A stretch of 52,519 nt of DNA from JAIRQX01 sp031556255 (lineage in GTDB: Bacteria; Chrysiogenota; Deferribacteres; Deferribacterales; JAISNW01), in the NCBI GenBank assembly GCA_031556255.1, contig JAVBTI010000022.1, forward strand, positions 1-52,519, read 5' to 3'. The first letter of the stretch is position 1, and every line of letters starts with the position of its first letter. Of this stretch, positions 25,092-33,990 are shown one piece after another. The notes beneath the pieces were generated by a model. It saw only the letters and a program-made list of their open reading frames with translations, searched no databases and was not told the DNA's origin. The position numbers were made by a program, and so were the translations under genes.

Positions 25092-28000
25092 ATGTTGTTA
25101 ACCAGACGTAATGTAATTACCGGAATCGGCGCTCTGGCATGTGCCGGCGCGTTCGCAGGCTGCGGTTCGGGCAGCGACGAGACTGCCTATATTATTGCTG
25201 ACGGCGAATCCGGAACTGCCGAACCGGAGGCTGAAACGGCGGTCCATCATGGTGCCATGGGTAACAACTGCGGCGGGCGCTGCCTTATAGCCGCCCATGT
25301 GCAGAACGGAGTGATCAAACGGTTCACTACCGACGAAAGGCCGGACGGGGACCATACAACAACATCCGACCCGCAAAAGCGCGCCTGTCACAGGTGCCGG
25401 GGCAAACGCAGCGAAATATACAAAAGTGATCGCCTTGTGTATCCTCTTAAGCGCCTGGAAAGCGCGGAAAGGGGCGACCCGGAGGGTTTTGTCCGGATCT
25501 CATGGCAGCAGGCATTTGACGAAATAGCAGAAAAACTGAAAAAAATAGTACAGGCGGAATATTCCGGCAGCGATCCCTACTTCAACCTCCCGCAGAACAA
25601 GGGTATCTGGGGTATGGGCACCTGTTTCGCACCTTACGGCGGGGGGGCGCCTTTCAGTATGCCCGCGCCGACGGTGATATCGTCAAACCTGTTCAAAGCG
25701 ATCGGCGGTAACATGGATTTCAGGGCGCACGCGCTGAGCTTTCCCGGCACATACCATATCGACAGGCTGGTGGTGGACTCAAACCTGGTAATCGTGCCCA
25801 GTAACTACCCCCGGGATCTGCTGAACTGTCAACAGATTGTCCTATGGGGGATCAACCCCGCCGACGCCATTCAGGGATGTAATACCACATATATGCTGAT
25901 TCAGGCGCGGAACAAGGGGATACCGATCACCGTTGTCGACCCCCATTTTTCCCGCACCTCAGCCATGCTGGGCTGCAAACATCTTGCGCCGACAGGGGGC
26001 ACGGACGCGGCCCTGGTAATGGCGATACTTTACCATCTGATTAAAAAACAGCTTGCGGAGAGTGATGTCAATAACGGCAAGTGGCTGGATTTCAATTTTA
26101 TTAAGAAGGCGGTGCACGGCTTTTTCGATCTTCCGAAGCCTGTAGCCTCGGACTTTTACAGTGTGCCGCAGCCCGCGGGGGTGCCCATGCTGAACCCGCA
26201 GACGCCGCAAACCCTCAGGGCACCGGCAGACAGCGATGCCGACGCCCAAGAATACAGAGTGCCCGCCGGCGCGTCATGGTCGGCGTTCATACTTGGTAAC
26301 GAGACAGACCTGGTGGCCGCCGGGGTTAACTATGCCGCATCCATTTACCCGGACACGATAGGGTACAATGTCAACTCGGCCCAGGATGCGCCGGACGGTG
26401 CCGCCGACCCGCTGTATAACAAACGTGTGCCGATCTACGGCCAGCTCCCCAAAACCCCCGAATGGGCGGCACTGATCACCGGTGTTCCTGCGGATGAAAT
26501 AAAGGCCTTCGCGGAGATGCTGGGTACCACAAAGCATGTCGGGATGATGACCGGCTGGGGCAGCAACAGAACTATAGAAAACGAGCAGGCCCCATGGGCG
26601 GTGGATGTCCTGGCGGCGGTGCTCGGTTATTTCGGCGACAACGGCCGCTTCTGGGGTGAGGGGCACATGGTGCTGGCGGGCAATACTTTCACCCCCGGCG
26701 CCGCTATGCCAGCGATGTCGTCAGACCTTGCTGACAGAGCGAAAATGGTGGACAACAACATCATCAACTTCCACAGGATGAACAGGAGCAAGTTTTCCTT
26801 TACCAATACAAGCAGGACTGCAAACGGCTTTGGGCAGTATGACTATACAAACGGGCAGTACGTGCAGATGTCCAGCTGGCAGGATATGGCGGCCAACGGG
26901 GGCACGGGAAAATCGTTTTGGAACAACCCCGAGGTTAAATACTGTCCGCCGCTGAAGTGTCACTTCCTTTATGGTTACAATCCGATCAACCAGACCGGGG
27001 ACAACAAAAAGTCGATGGAGATCGTCAAAATGAAGGATGCGGGCGGTAAATACAAGTTAGAGCTGATTGTCAGCCTGGACGTATTCATGTCTCCGTCGGC
27101 ACAGTACGCGGATTATGTTCTGCCGGCCGCTATGCCGTTTGAACAGGAAGGGTATACTCTGGGAGGCACGGCACTTTTCCATATTCCCAAAATAATCAGT
27201 GCCCCCGGCGAAGCGCTGCCGGAAAAGGATATCGCCGAAGGTATCCTGAAAAGTTTCCAGCCGGGGCTTGAAAAAGAGATCATGGGGAATAAAAACATCG
27301 CACAGCTCTGCGAAGACGGGTTCGGCATGATGGAAGCATACGGAACCAGCCAGGGATTAACATACGACGAGTTCAAAAAACGCGGGATACTGGATTACGC
27401 CTCGGTAACAGATCTGGTGCAGCCTTTGTTCAAAGCGTACAGAGCGCTGCTGGAAGGGAAGGCCGGAGGTGCGCCGCTGTCCACAACGTCCGGCAAAGTG
27501 GAAGCATACTGCCAGGGGCTTGTCGAGGATTACGAGGCGCGGCGCTGGTACAACTTCGATGATGACCCTTCCAGATACGGCGGTACGGCTGCAGCACTTT
27601 ATAATGTAGGCCAGCAGTGCAGAGACGGCGTGACTGTTGAGGGAATATACAGCAAGTCGTGCAATTACGGCAACAATAAGGACGATAACCCGCATATGTA
27701 TACCTCGGTTGACGCAAACGGCCTGCCGGTGTTTGCTCCCGTGGTGGTCAGTCCGGCGGATAATATGAAAAAAGCACGGTTTGTATATCCCATCCCCATG
27801 TATATTCCAATAATTGAAGGGCTTCACGCCTGTGATGACAGGTCGGACTATACATATATGGGAGTTGATATGCGGCACCCTGATCCGCTGGGGTTGAAAA
27901 GCTCTTATCCGCTGGTGTGCGGGAACCACCATTCGATCTACCGTGCTCATTCCTCTGTGGACAACAGCCCGTACAGCAACGAGACATATAAGCGCGACGG

Positions 28001-28433
28001 GAAGGGCAACCCGGCATTCAGGAATCCGGATCGCGGCGTGGAAACTGTCAGAAAAGGGAAGGGGGTGGAGCCGGCAGGAGAACTCGGTGTATATGAGCCG
28101 CTCGATTTAAACCCGGCCGATGCCAAAGCTATGAACCTCAAGACCGGCGATCTTGTCATGGTCACTTCTCCCAGAGCAGGCGTGCTCCTTTCCGTCAACG
28201 TAACCCATAAGACGAGGAAAGGAATCACACGCATGGCGGAAGGAGCATGGTCGACCTTTAAGAATTGCCGGATAACCTTTGAGGACGGCACCTCCGGCAC
28301 ATACTGCGTGGATGTGGCAGGATCGGCAAACAGTCTGTCGATGCAGCGTCCTTCGCGCATATGCCAGGGGAACGGCTATGGCTCGTACCAGCGTATCAAA
28401 ATACAGAAGGTGACTTCTGTGGAACCGGCTTAG
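25092..28433 (+). CDS. Molybdopterin oxidoreductase catalytic subunit, Tat lipoprotein (DMSO reductase family), module 1
   Basis: A 1113-residue protein with a Tat signal (LTRRNVITGIGALACAGAFA) that also carries a lipobox (FAGC, Cys24), so it should be exported folded and lipid-anchored. The body is DMSO-reductase-like: DPHFSRTSAMLG, VVDPH, LSLDVFMSPSAQYADYVLPAA for MGD binding and a C-terminal cap domain. Its N-terminal iron-sulfur motif is unusual: Cys60, Cys64 and Cys99 are present, but the position of the first ligand is Met56, and an extra Cys102 creates CHRC. AGGAGG precedes the ATG. The substrate cannot be inferred; an oxyanion, S-oxide or N-oxide is possible. Confidence 0.9.
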   Translation: MLLTRRNVITGIGALACAGAFAGCGSGSDETAYIIADGESGTAEPEAETAVHHGAMGNNCGGRCLIAAHVQNGVIKRFTTDERPDGDHTTTSDPQKRACHRCRGKRSEIYKSDRLVYPLKRLESAERGDPEGFVRISWQQAFDEIAEKLKKIVQAEYSGSDPYFNLPQNKGIWGMGTCFAPYGGGAPFSMPAPTVISSNLFKAIGGNMDFRAHALSFPGTYHIDRLVVDSNLVIVPSNYPRDLLNCQQIVLWGINPADAIQGCNTTYMLIQARNKGIPITVVDPHFSRTSAMLGCKHLAPTGGTDAALVMAILYHLIKKQLAESDVNNGKWLDFNFIKKAVHGFFDLPKPVASDFYSVPQPAGVPMLNPQTPQTLRAPADSDADAQEYRVPAGASWSAFILGNETDLVAAGVNYAASIYPDTIGYNVNSAQDAPDGAADPLYNKRVPIYGQLPKTPEWAALITGVPADEIKAFAEMLGTTKHVGMMTGWGSNRTIENEQAPWAVDVLAAVLGYFGDNGRFWGEGHMVLAGNTFTPGAAMPAMSSDLADRAKMVDNNIINFHRMNRSKFSFTNTSRTANGFGQYDYTNGQYVQMSSWQDMAANGGTGKSFWNNPEVKYCPPLKCHFLYGYNPINQTGDNKKSMEIVKMKDAGGKYKLELIVSLDVFMSPSAQYADYVLPAAMPFEQEGYTLGGTALFHIPKIISAPGEALPEKDIAEGILKSFQPGLEKEIMGNKNIAQLCEDGFGMMEAYGTSQGLTYDEFKKRGILDYASVTDLVQPLFKAYRALLEGKAGGAPLSTTSGKVEAYCQGLVEDYEARRWYNFDDDPSRYGGTAAALYNVGQQCRDGVTVEGIYSKSCNYGNNKDDNPHMYTSVDANGLPVFAPVVVSPADNMKKARFVYPIPMYIPIIEGLHACDDRSDYTYMGVDMRHPDPLGLKSSYPLVCGNHHSIYRAHSSVDNSPYSNETYKRDGKGNPAFRNPDRGVETVRKGKGVEPAGELGVYEPLDLNPADAKAMNLKTGDLVMVTSPRAGVLLSVNVTHKTRKGITRMAEGAWSTFKNCRITFEDGTSGTYCVDVAGSANSLSMQRPSRICQGNGYGSYQRIKIQKVTSVEPA

Positions 28434-28443
28434 GGGGTAAACC

Positions 28444-29049
28444 ATGCAATACGCATTTTTCTTTGATCAGACAGCATGTACGGAGTGCGGAACCTGCACC
28501 GTGGCTTGTAAGGATTGGAACGACGTCAAGCCGGGTAAGGTGAACTGGCGGCGGATATTCATGCACGACAAACGGGAAGAGCTGACCGGCGAGTTCCCGA
28601 ACATTGTGTCCAGGCCGCTTGTTTACTCGTGCAACCACTGCGACAATCCCGCCTGTGTGACTGCCTGCGCTGCGGGGGCGGTTTCAAAACGGAGTGAAGA
28701 CGGAATAGTCATCGTGGACAGGAGTAGGTGCCGTGGATATGCATCATGTGTGTCCGCCTGCCCGTTCGGCGCGGTGCAGATTGCGGACGACTCCCAGGAA
28801 TATACTAAAAGCGCTTGGCTTACCGCACACCCGGCGCAGAAGTGCACTTTTTGCAGAGACAGGCTGAACGGCAATAAAAAGCCCACATGCGTCATGTCGT
28901 GCCCTCAGAGGGCGCTGGACGCCGGTCCGCTGGATTATATCCTACAAACACATCCGGATGCGGTCAGGGCTACGGAGGCCGAAGGCATTCCGTCCGATTC
29001 GGCAAACGGCAGAAACACCGGACCTAACCTGTACATAAAGAAAAGATAG
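28444..29049 (+). CDS. DmsB-like iron-sulfur subunit, module 1
   Basis: A 201-residue electron-transfer subunit with 16 cysteines in four clusters: CTECGTCTVACK, CNHCDNPACVTAC, CRGYASCVSACP and CTFCRDRL...CVMSCP. It starts 10 bases after the catalytic gene stop. The second ligand of the third cluster is Tyr-Ala (CRGYASC), the spacing of many DmsB proteins. No DmsC- or NrfD-type membrane anchor follows, so electrons must enter from another quinol- or cytochrome-linked donor. It has no signal peptide and should travel with the Tat-exported partner. Confidence 0.93.
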   Translation: MQYAFFFDQTACTECGTCTVACKDWNDVKPGKVNWRRIFMHDKREELTGEFPNIVSRPLVYSCNHCDNPACVTACAAGAVSKRSEDGIVIVDRSRCRGYASCVSACPFGAVQIADDSQEYTKSAWLTAHPAQKCTFCRDRLNGNKKPTCVMSCPQRALDAGPLDYILQTHPDAVRATEAEGIPSDSANGRNTGPNLYIKKR

Positions 29050-29058
29050 CAGGTTGTG

Positions 29059-29109
29059 TCCCCGCCGCCCCGGTTTACTGTCTGCAACGGCAGTCCGGGC
29101 GCGCGGGGA
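29059..29109 (+). terminator. Long GC-rich hairpin after the module 1 operon
   Basis: TCCCCGC (29059-29065) pairs with GCGGGGA (29103-29109), CCCGG (29069-29073) with CCGGG (29095-29099), and ACTG with CAGT around a 10-base loop. It is followed by a modest run of T (29112-29117). It likely ends or attenuates transcription before cobS. It does not carry the conserved cobalamin-riboswitch boxes. Confidence 0.45.
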
Positions 29110-29168
29110 TATGTTTTCTAAAATCCCCGGTTTCCTTTTTTCCCGTCTTGTTATATCATCTGTCACTT

Positions 29169-29882
29169 ATGGAGAGACAATCAGGCTTTATCAATGCACT
29201 TTCATTTTTAACGATAGTCCGCCCGGGAGATGGCGGGCGGTTTGATCCCGGCGCCGCTCTGTACTGGTTCGCACCGGTCGGCCTGCTCATAGGGCTTGGC
29301 CTCGTTCTGGTCCATGCCGTATTTGGAGTTATTTCCCCTGTGCTGATGGTCATATATCTTGCAGTGATCACGGGGTTCCTCCATCTGGACGGCCTTGCGG
29401 ACACCTTCGACGGCCTTTTCTCCCGCAAAAGCCCGGCGGAGATGCTGCGGATTATGCGCGATTCGCGCATAGGCGCCATGGGGGCGGCGGCGCTTATCCT
29501 CTGCCTCCTCGGGAAGTACCACGCTTTCGCCGGGCCGGATAACAGCTGGCTGCTGGTGGCGGTGCCTTCCCTGTCAAGATTTTCTATGGTGCTTTTGCTT
29601 ACCGCACTGCCGTATGTCCGTAAAAAGGGGCTGGGAAAAGGGTTCTCGGAGGAACATGGCAGGAGCCTTTATATACAGGCCATACCGGCGGAGGTGATCA
29701 TATTTTTTGCGCTGGGGCCGTGGGGCTGGCTTCTTGTCAACGGTACGTTCACAGCAATTCTGCTGGGGCTTTCCGCGTGGTATAAAAACACAATCGGCGG
29801 AATCACCGGGGATACGCTGGGCGCCGCCTGTGAGATCATCGAAACCGCGCTTTTTCTTATGTGCGCATGGCTTATAGTATGA
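29169..29882 (+). CDS. cobS: Adenosylcobinamide-GDP ribazoletransferase (cobalamin synthase)
   Basis: A 237-residue membrane enzyme that joins adenosylcobinamide-GDP to alpha-ribazole in the last steps of cobalamin synthesis. Diagnostic stretches are FLTIVRPGDGG near the start, TGFLHLDGLADTFDGLF and RIMRDSRIGAMG, with several hydrophobic segments. I prefer ATG 29169; a TTG seven codons earlier is possible. It overlaps cobD by 4 bases. No cobalamin riboswitch is seen before it. Confidence 0.92.
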   Translation: MERQSGFINALSFLTIVRPGDGGRFDPGAALYWFAPVGLLIGLGLVLVHAVFGVISPVLMVIYLAVITGFLHLDGLADTFDGLFSRKSPAEMLRIMRDSRIGAMGAAALILCLLGKYHAFAGPDNSWLLVAVPSLSRFSMVLLLTALPYVRKKGLGKGFSEEHGRSLYIQAIPAEVIIFFALGPWGWLLVNGTFTAILLGLSAWYKNTIGGITGDTLGAACEIIETALFLMCAWLIV

Positions 29883-30856
29883 GAAAATACGAACATGGCG
29901 GCAACGTCCGGGGGGCGGCAAAAAGGCTGAATCTACCCGTGGAACGGATACTCGACCTTTCCACCTGTGTGGCGGACAGCTTCCCCGGAGAGGTTCTGCC
30001 GGTGCTGCAAAATCACAGCCTTTTGAAAATCCTCCCGGAGCCATACTCAGTAAGTTTTTCTGCCGGATATTTTGCCAAATACGGCAGGCAGGCCCTCCTC
30101 ACCTCAGGCACCACGGAGGTGATATCCGCGCTCTGTCAGCTTTACAGGGGGAAAAGGTGCGCCGTACTCTCCCCAACATATTCCGATTATGAACGCCATG
30201 CAGAGATAAACGGCATGGAAACCCTCTTTTGGGGCGGTATAGATGAGGCAGGCGCCGATATCTTCTTTCTCTGCAACCCGAACAATCCCACCGGAAGCCT
30301 GATATCCAGGGAAGATATCCTTGCGGCGGCCAAAAAGGCCCCGGAAACGCTGTTTGTCATAGATGAGTCGTATATGCCCTTTGTGACGGATGCGAATGAG
30401 TACACGCTGGAAAACAGTGCCGGAGGTAATATAGCGGTGCTGCGCTCCTTTTCGAAGGTGTTCTGCCTGCCGGGGCTGCGCATAGGCTATATAACGAGCG
30501 GGGAACGCCTGATAGAAAAAATAAAAGAGATTATCTCCCCGTGGAGCGTGGTCACTCAGGGGCAGGCCGTGGCGGAAATACTTTTGGATCTGCCGCAGTT
30601 GCCTGTTTCCGGCCTCCAAACCGGTGAGCGCGCTGAATTTTTTGAAAAGCTTTCATCCCTGCCCTATTTATCACCTCTGCCCAGCAACACCCACTTTTTC
30701 TTATGCCGCCTGAACGGTGTTTCCGCCTCCGCGCTGTGCGAAACGCTGCTGGAGCATAGGGTACTCATCCGCGATTGCTCCAACATACGCGGATTGGGCT
30801 CTGACTATGTCAGGATAAGCATGAGGGAGGGATGGAGGAAGCTGTTTTCCTATTAA
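29879..30856 (+). CDS. cobD: CobD/HisC-like PLP enzyme, probable threonine-phosphate decarboxylase
   Basis: A 325-residue fold-type-I aminotransferase homologue. It starts MRKYEHGGNVRGAAKRLNL, like CobD (HGGN near the N-terminus), and has the LTSGTTEVISAL, NPNNPTG and IDESYMPF segments plus PLP lysine in SFSKVFCLPGLRIGY. CobD makes (R)-1-aminopropan-2-ol phosphate, the cobalamin linker. The ATGA overlap with cobS supports that role over histidinol-phosphate aminotransferase. Its stop codon overlaps, tail to tail, that of the fumarase beta gene. Confidence 0.85.
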   Translation: MRKYEHGGNVRGAAKRLNLPVERILDLSTCVADSFPGEVLPVLQNHSLLKILPEPYSVSFSAGYFAKYGRQALLTSGTTEVISALCQLYRGKRCAVLSPTYSDYERHAEINGMETLFWGGIDEAGADIFFLCNPNNPTGSLISREDILAAAKKAPETLFVIDESYMPFVTDANEYTLENSAGGNIAVLRSFSKVFCLPGLRIGYITSGERLIEKIKEIISPWSVVTQGQAVAEILLDLPQLPVSGLQTGERAEFFEKLSSLPYLSPLPSNTHFFLCRLNGVSASALCETLLEHRVLIRDCSNIRGLGSDYVRISMREGWRKLFSY

Positions 30857-31437
30857 ATCCGCCCCATTATTCCTTTCGCTTTTTCGGCGGACGCCTTAAA
30901 TATTTCCCTGTGCAGGCTGTTCCCCGCACTGTCCATAGTTACAACTAATGGGAAATCCTCCACTTCTATCACCCAGAATGCCTCCGGCGAGCCGAGCTCT
31001 TCCAACATCAGTACCTCATCGACCTTCTTCACGCATCTTGCGGTCAGCGCGCCCGCGCCTCCTATGGCATGGAGATATGCCGCACCGTACTTGACAAGCC
31101 CTTCCATCGTCTTGTCGCCCATCCCGCCTTTGCCTATAACTCCGCGCACCTGATACTCTTTTATAACGTCCGCCTGGTAAGGCTCTTCCCTGATGGACGT
31201 TGTGGGGCCGGCGGAGATGAAGCGCCATGTGCCGTCGGGGTTTTTCGCGACTATCGGGCCGCAGTGGTATATCACGGAATCTTTCAAATAGGGGCGTATG
31301 AAGTCGGGACGTTTTTCCACCATCAGTTTATGCGCCGCGTCGCGGGCGGTGACTATCCGCCCGGAAAGGCAAACTCTGTCCCCGGCGCGCAGGCCGCGTA
31401 TTGTCTCTTCGGATATGGGCGTGGTAAGCTTAAGCAT
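30853..31437 (-). CDS. fumB: Fumarate hydratase class I, beta subunit
   Basis: A 194-residue C-terminal-domain subunit of the two-part, oxygen-sensitive class I fumarase. Typical stretches: GDRVCLSGRIVTARDAAHK, YHCGPI, AGPTTSIREEPY, GKGGMG and GGAGALTARCV. The ATG at 31437 overlaps the alpha subunit stop by 8 bases, with GAGGTGG upstream, so the start used here is five residues shorter than the longest opening. It interconverts fumarate and malate together with the alpha subunit. Confidence 0.92.
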   Translation of the reverse strand: MLKLTTPISEETIRGLRAGDRVCLSGRIVTARDAAHKLMVEKRPDFIRPYLKDSVIYHCGPIVAKNPDGTWRFISAGPTTSIREEPYQADVIKEYQVRGVIGKGGMGDKTMEGLVKYGAAYLHAIGGAGALTARCVKKVDEVLMLEELGSPEAFWVIEVEDFPLVVTMDSAGNSLHREIFKASAEKAKGIMGRI

Positions 31438-32305
31438 AAACCACCTCGTCATTCTCTTTTATTGTCATTGTGCCGTTTCTGTATGCCCAGCAGCCATAGG
31501 CCACGGATACGTAATATGTCGCCGGATGCCTGTGCTGGGCAGCCGCAAAAACCTCCAACACGGTGGTTTTGCCGCCGAACCCCATCGGGCCGATTCCCAA
31601 TTCGTTAACGTCTTTCAATATATTGCGTTCCAGTTCCGCCAGCGAGGGGTCGTCCGCGCGTTCCCCCGGTTTTTTGAAAAGCTGCTCTTTTGCAAGCTTC
31701 ATGCTGGAGGCGCGGTCGCCCCCCACGGCGATACCCAATATCCCCGGCGCGCATCCCTGCCCCTGGGCTTTCAGCGCGGCGTCTATGGCTGCTTTGCGAA
31801 CACCTTTCAGATCTCTGCCCGCCCCAAGGACGGCATCGGGAATTTTATACTGGGTGCTGCAATTTTCGCAACCGCCCCCTTTCTGGAGGAAGCGTATGCG
31901 CGTGTAATCGTTGTCCCACTGGTGGAACACGATCGCCGGGGCGTTCACGCCGGTATTATTGCCCGAGTTTTTACCCGTCAGTGAATCCACGGAGTTGGGG
32001 CGCAGATATTGTTTTTCTGTGGCCTCGATCACCGCTTTTGTGATGGCGCCGGTGTATACGGATTCCAGGCCGCCGGCGGGATAATCCACGTAGAAGTTCA
32101 GAAACCCGGTATCCTGACACATAGGCACGGAGCTTTCCCTTGCAAGGGAGATATTCTCAAGGATTGTCTCAAGAGCCACACGGGCACCCGAGCCCGGCTC
32201 TTCGCTTGCGGAAGCGCCACTGATAGCCGCCTCCCACTCCCTGCCGTAGTCTGTGGAAGACCTGCGTATCAGCTCCACCACGGCGGATTTTAAATCGGTC
32301 TGCAT
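31430..32305 (-). CDS. fumA: Fumarate hydratase class I, alpha subunit
   Basis: A 291-residue subunit carrying the catalytic [4Fe-4S] cluster, with cysteines in MCQDTGF, KGGGCEN and APGILG contexts (CAPGILGIAVGGDR). I set the start at ATG 32305 with GGGAGGG upstream; the longer in-frame opening reads into promoter DNA. It diverges from the malate dehydrogenase gene, a linked TCA-cycle step, and the 197-base gap must hold both promoters, though none is clear. Confidence 0.92.
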   Translation of the reverse strand: MQTDLKSAVVELIRRSSTDYGREWEAAISGASASEEPGSGARVALETILENISLARESSVPMCQDTGFLNFYVDYPAGGLESVYTGAITKAVIEATEKQYLRPNSVDSLTGKNSGNNTGVNAPAIVFHQWDNDYTRIRFLQKGGGCENCSTQYKIPDAVLGAGRDLKGVRKAAIDAALKAQGQGCAPGILGIAVGGDRASSMKLAKEQLFKKPGERADDPSLAELERNILKDVNELGIGPMGFGGKTTVLEVFAAAQHRHPATYYVSVAYGCWAYRNGTMTIKENDEVVYA

Positions 32306-32502
32306 ATTGCCCTCCCGTAGGCGTATTTTACCAATGATATAGCATATTTTTATAATGATCAATACATCGCCGCCCATAACGTAGTACATGGCGCTGTAAT
32401 TTCGCGACGCCCTGCCCCACTGTCATTGAGAGAAAAAGATTTACCTGCCCACGAATCTTTGCTATGAATAATATCTGGAAAAATATTTCACGGAGGTAAT
32501 AT

Positions 32503-33474
32503 ATGAGTATTTCGGTGCCTAAAATAGTCCTTGTGGGCGGCGGGCAGATAGGCGGCGTTTTGGCGCAGCTTTGCGCGGTAAGGCGGCTGGGAGACATCGT
32601 GATATTCGATGTTGCGCAGGATATGCCGATGGGAAAAGCGCTGGATATATCCGAAGCGTCACGTGTGGACGGCTTTGACTCCAAAGTTACAGGCTCCAAC
32701 GATATGAAAGATATGGCGGGTGCGGACGTGGTGGTCGTCACTGCCGGTGTGCCGCGCAAGCCGGGGATGAGCCGCGACGACCTGCTCACCACCAACGCCA
32801 ACATTATAAAAAACGTCGCCGAGAATATCAAAACCTACGCTCCTGAGGCGATAGTTATCGTTATCTCCAACCCTCTCGACGCGATGGTCACGTTGATGCA
32901 GAAAGTTACCGGTTTTCCGGCCGCAAGGGTTATCGGGCAGGCGGGTGTGCTGGATTCATCCCGCTTTGCAACCTTCCTGGCGTGGGAGCTGGGCGTGTCG
33001 GTGAAAGATATAAACGCTCCCGTGCTGGGCGGCCACGGCGACACCATGGTACCCCTCGTCCGCTATGCCAACGTGAACGGCGTGCCCGTCATGGAGCAGC
33101 TTGAGCGTAAATATAAAAATGCCGATAAGGCGAAAAGCGTCATGGATGCCATCGTCAAACGTACCCGCGACGCGGGCGGCGAGGTTGTGGCGCTGCTGAA
33201 AACAGGCTCCGCCTTTTACTCCCCCGCTTCCGCAGCAGTGCAGATGGTGGAGGCTATCCTGCGGGACGAAAAGAGGGTGCTGCCCGTGTGCGCCAAGCTG
33301 AACGGCGAGTTCGGCGTGTCAGGCTACTATGTGGGGATACTGGCGGTGCTCGGCAAATACGGCGTGGAGAAGATCATCGAGATGCAACTTAACGGCGAGG
33401 AGCAGGATATGTTCAACAATTCCGTTACCGCCGTGAAAAAACTTGTTGAAGATATGGGCAGGCTTGGCTTCTAA
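32503..33474 (+). CDS. mdh: Malate dehydrogenase (LDH-like type)
   Basis: A 323-residue NAD-dependent enzyme: dinucleotide motif VGGGQIGG (12-19), Asp in IVIFDVAQDMP (NAD over NADP), VTAGVPRKPGMSRDDLL with the substrate arginines, NPLDAM, and the catalytic His in GGHGDTMVPL. VPRKPGMSR points to malate rather than lactate. GGAGG precedes the ATG by 7 bases and a terminator follows. It belongs with the divergent fumarase genes and the downstream kor cluster in a TCA-cycle block. Confidence 0.94.
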   Translation: MSISVPKIVLVGGGQIGGVLAQLCAVRRLGDIVIFDVAQDMPMGKALDISEASRVDGFDSKVTGSNDMKDMAGADVVVVTAGVPRKPGMSRDDLLTTNANIIKNVAENIKTYAPEAIVIVISNPLDAMVTLMQKVTGFPAARVIGQAGVLDSSRFATFLAWELGVSVKDINAPVLGGHGDTMVPLVRYANVNGVPVMEQLERKYKNADKAKSVMDAIVKRTRDAGGEVVALLKTGSAFYSPASAAVQMVEAILRDEKRVLPVCAKLNGEFGVSGYYVGILAVLGKYGVEKIIEMQLNGEEQDMFNNSVTAVKKLVEDMGRLGF

Positions 33475-33509
33475 ATCATTGATTTATAGCCTAACAAGTA
33501 TTATATTTT

Positions 33510-33541
33510 TTAAGGCACTCCCTGTGGGTGCCTTAATTTAA
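33510..33541 (+). terminator. Terminator after mdh
   Basis: TTAAGGCAC (33510-33518) pairs perfectly with GTGCCTTAA (33528-33536) around a 9-base loop, followed by TTTA and preceded by a T-run. It sits 35 bases after the mdh stop. Confidence 0.75.
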
Positions 33542-33553
33542 TGAGTGAAGTAA

Positions 33554-33778
33554 ATGGCAAAAAAAAGATCCGGAATTGTCACGATAAATAAAGACTGGTG
33601 CAAGGGATGCGGTATCTGTGTGCATTTTTGCCCAACGAAAACCCTTGCCATGAAAGAATTTAAGGCGGATGTGGAGTTCCCCGAAAAGTGCAACGGCTGC
33701 ATGATGTGTGAGCTGCGCTGCCCCGATTTCGCAATCGAGGTGGAAGTGGTGGAAAGTGAAGATAGCGGCCGGCCATGA
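33554..33778 (+). CDS. korD: Ferredoxin-like delta subunit of 2-oxoglutarate:ferredoxin oxidoreductase
   Basis: A 74-residue protein with two [4Fe-4S] motifs (CKGCGICVHFCP and CNGCMMCELRCP). It opens a korDABC set in the same order as oorDABC of Campylobacterota. About 200 bases of repeat DNA separate it from korA, so the operon has been interrupted by an element after the delta gene. Function inferred from motifs plus neighbours. Confidence 0.9.
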   Translation: MAKKRSGIVTINKDWCKGCGICVHFCPTKTLAMKEFKADVEFPEKCNGCMMCELRCPDFAIEVEVVESEDSGRP

Positions 33779-33792
33779 TGTGACGGTAAATT

Positions 33793-33889
33793 CCGCCATC
33801 CCCGGCCTGCCCCGGAATCCAAGATTGAGTACTAAGGAAAATCCTTATCGTCTTTATTTTGGATTGCGGCCCGGAGGCCGCAATGACAG
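33793..33889. repeat. MITE-like composite repeat, copy 1 (with an adjacent REP unit to 33965)
   Basis: Two palindromic ends, CCCGGCCTGCCCCGGAATCC and GCGGCCCGGAGGCCGC, flank a core with AAGGAAAATCCTTAT. The same layout recurs at 45867-45961. A separate REP unit, ATTCCCG-TGCAG-GCGGGAAT, lies at about 33941-33961. The 33779-33990 korD-korA gap contains only these. Confidence 0.75.
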
Positions 33890-33990
33890 AAGGTTGGCTC
33901 CGGCCACCCATGGTGCCTGGATGACGCGAATCTTTTCCGTCATTCCCGTGCAGGCGGGAATCCGGGTTGGAATATGAGGAATCGTATTAA

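Noticed and set aside
29059..29168. Possible cobalamin riboswitch before cobS
   Set aside because: The region has a strong hairpin but none of the conserved aptamer boxes seen at 48232-48375.
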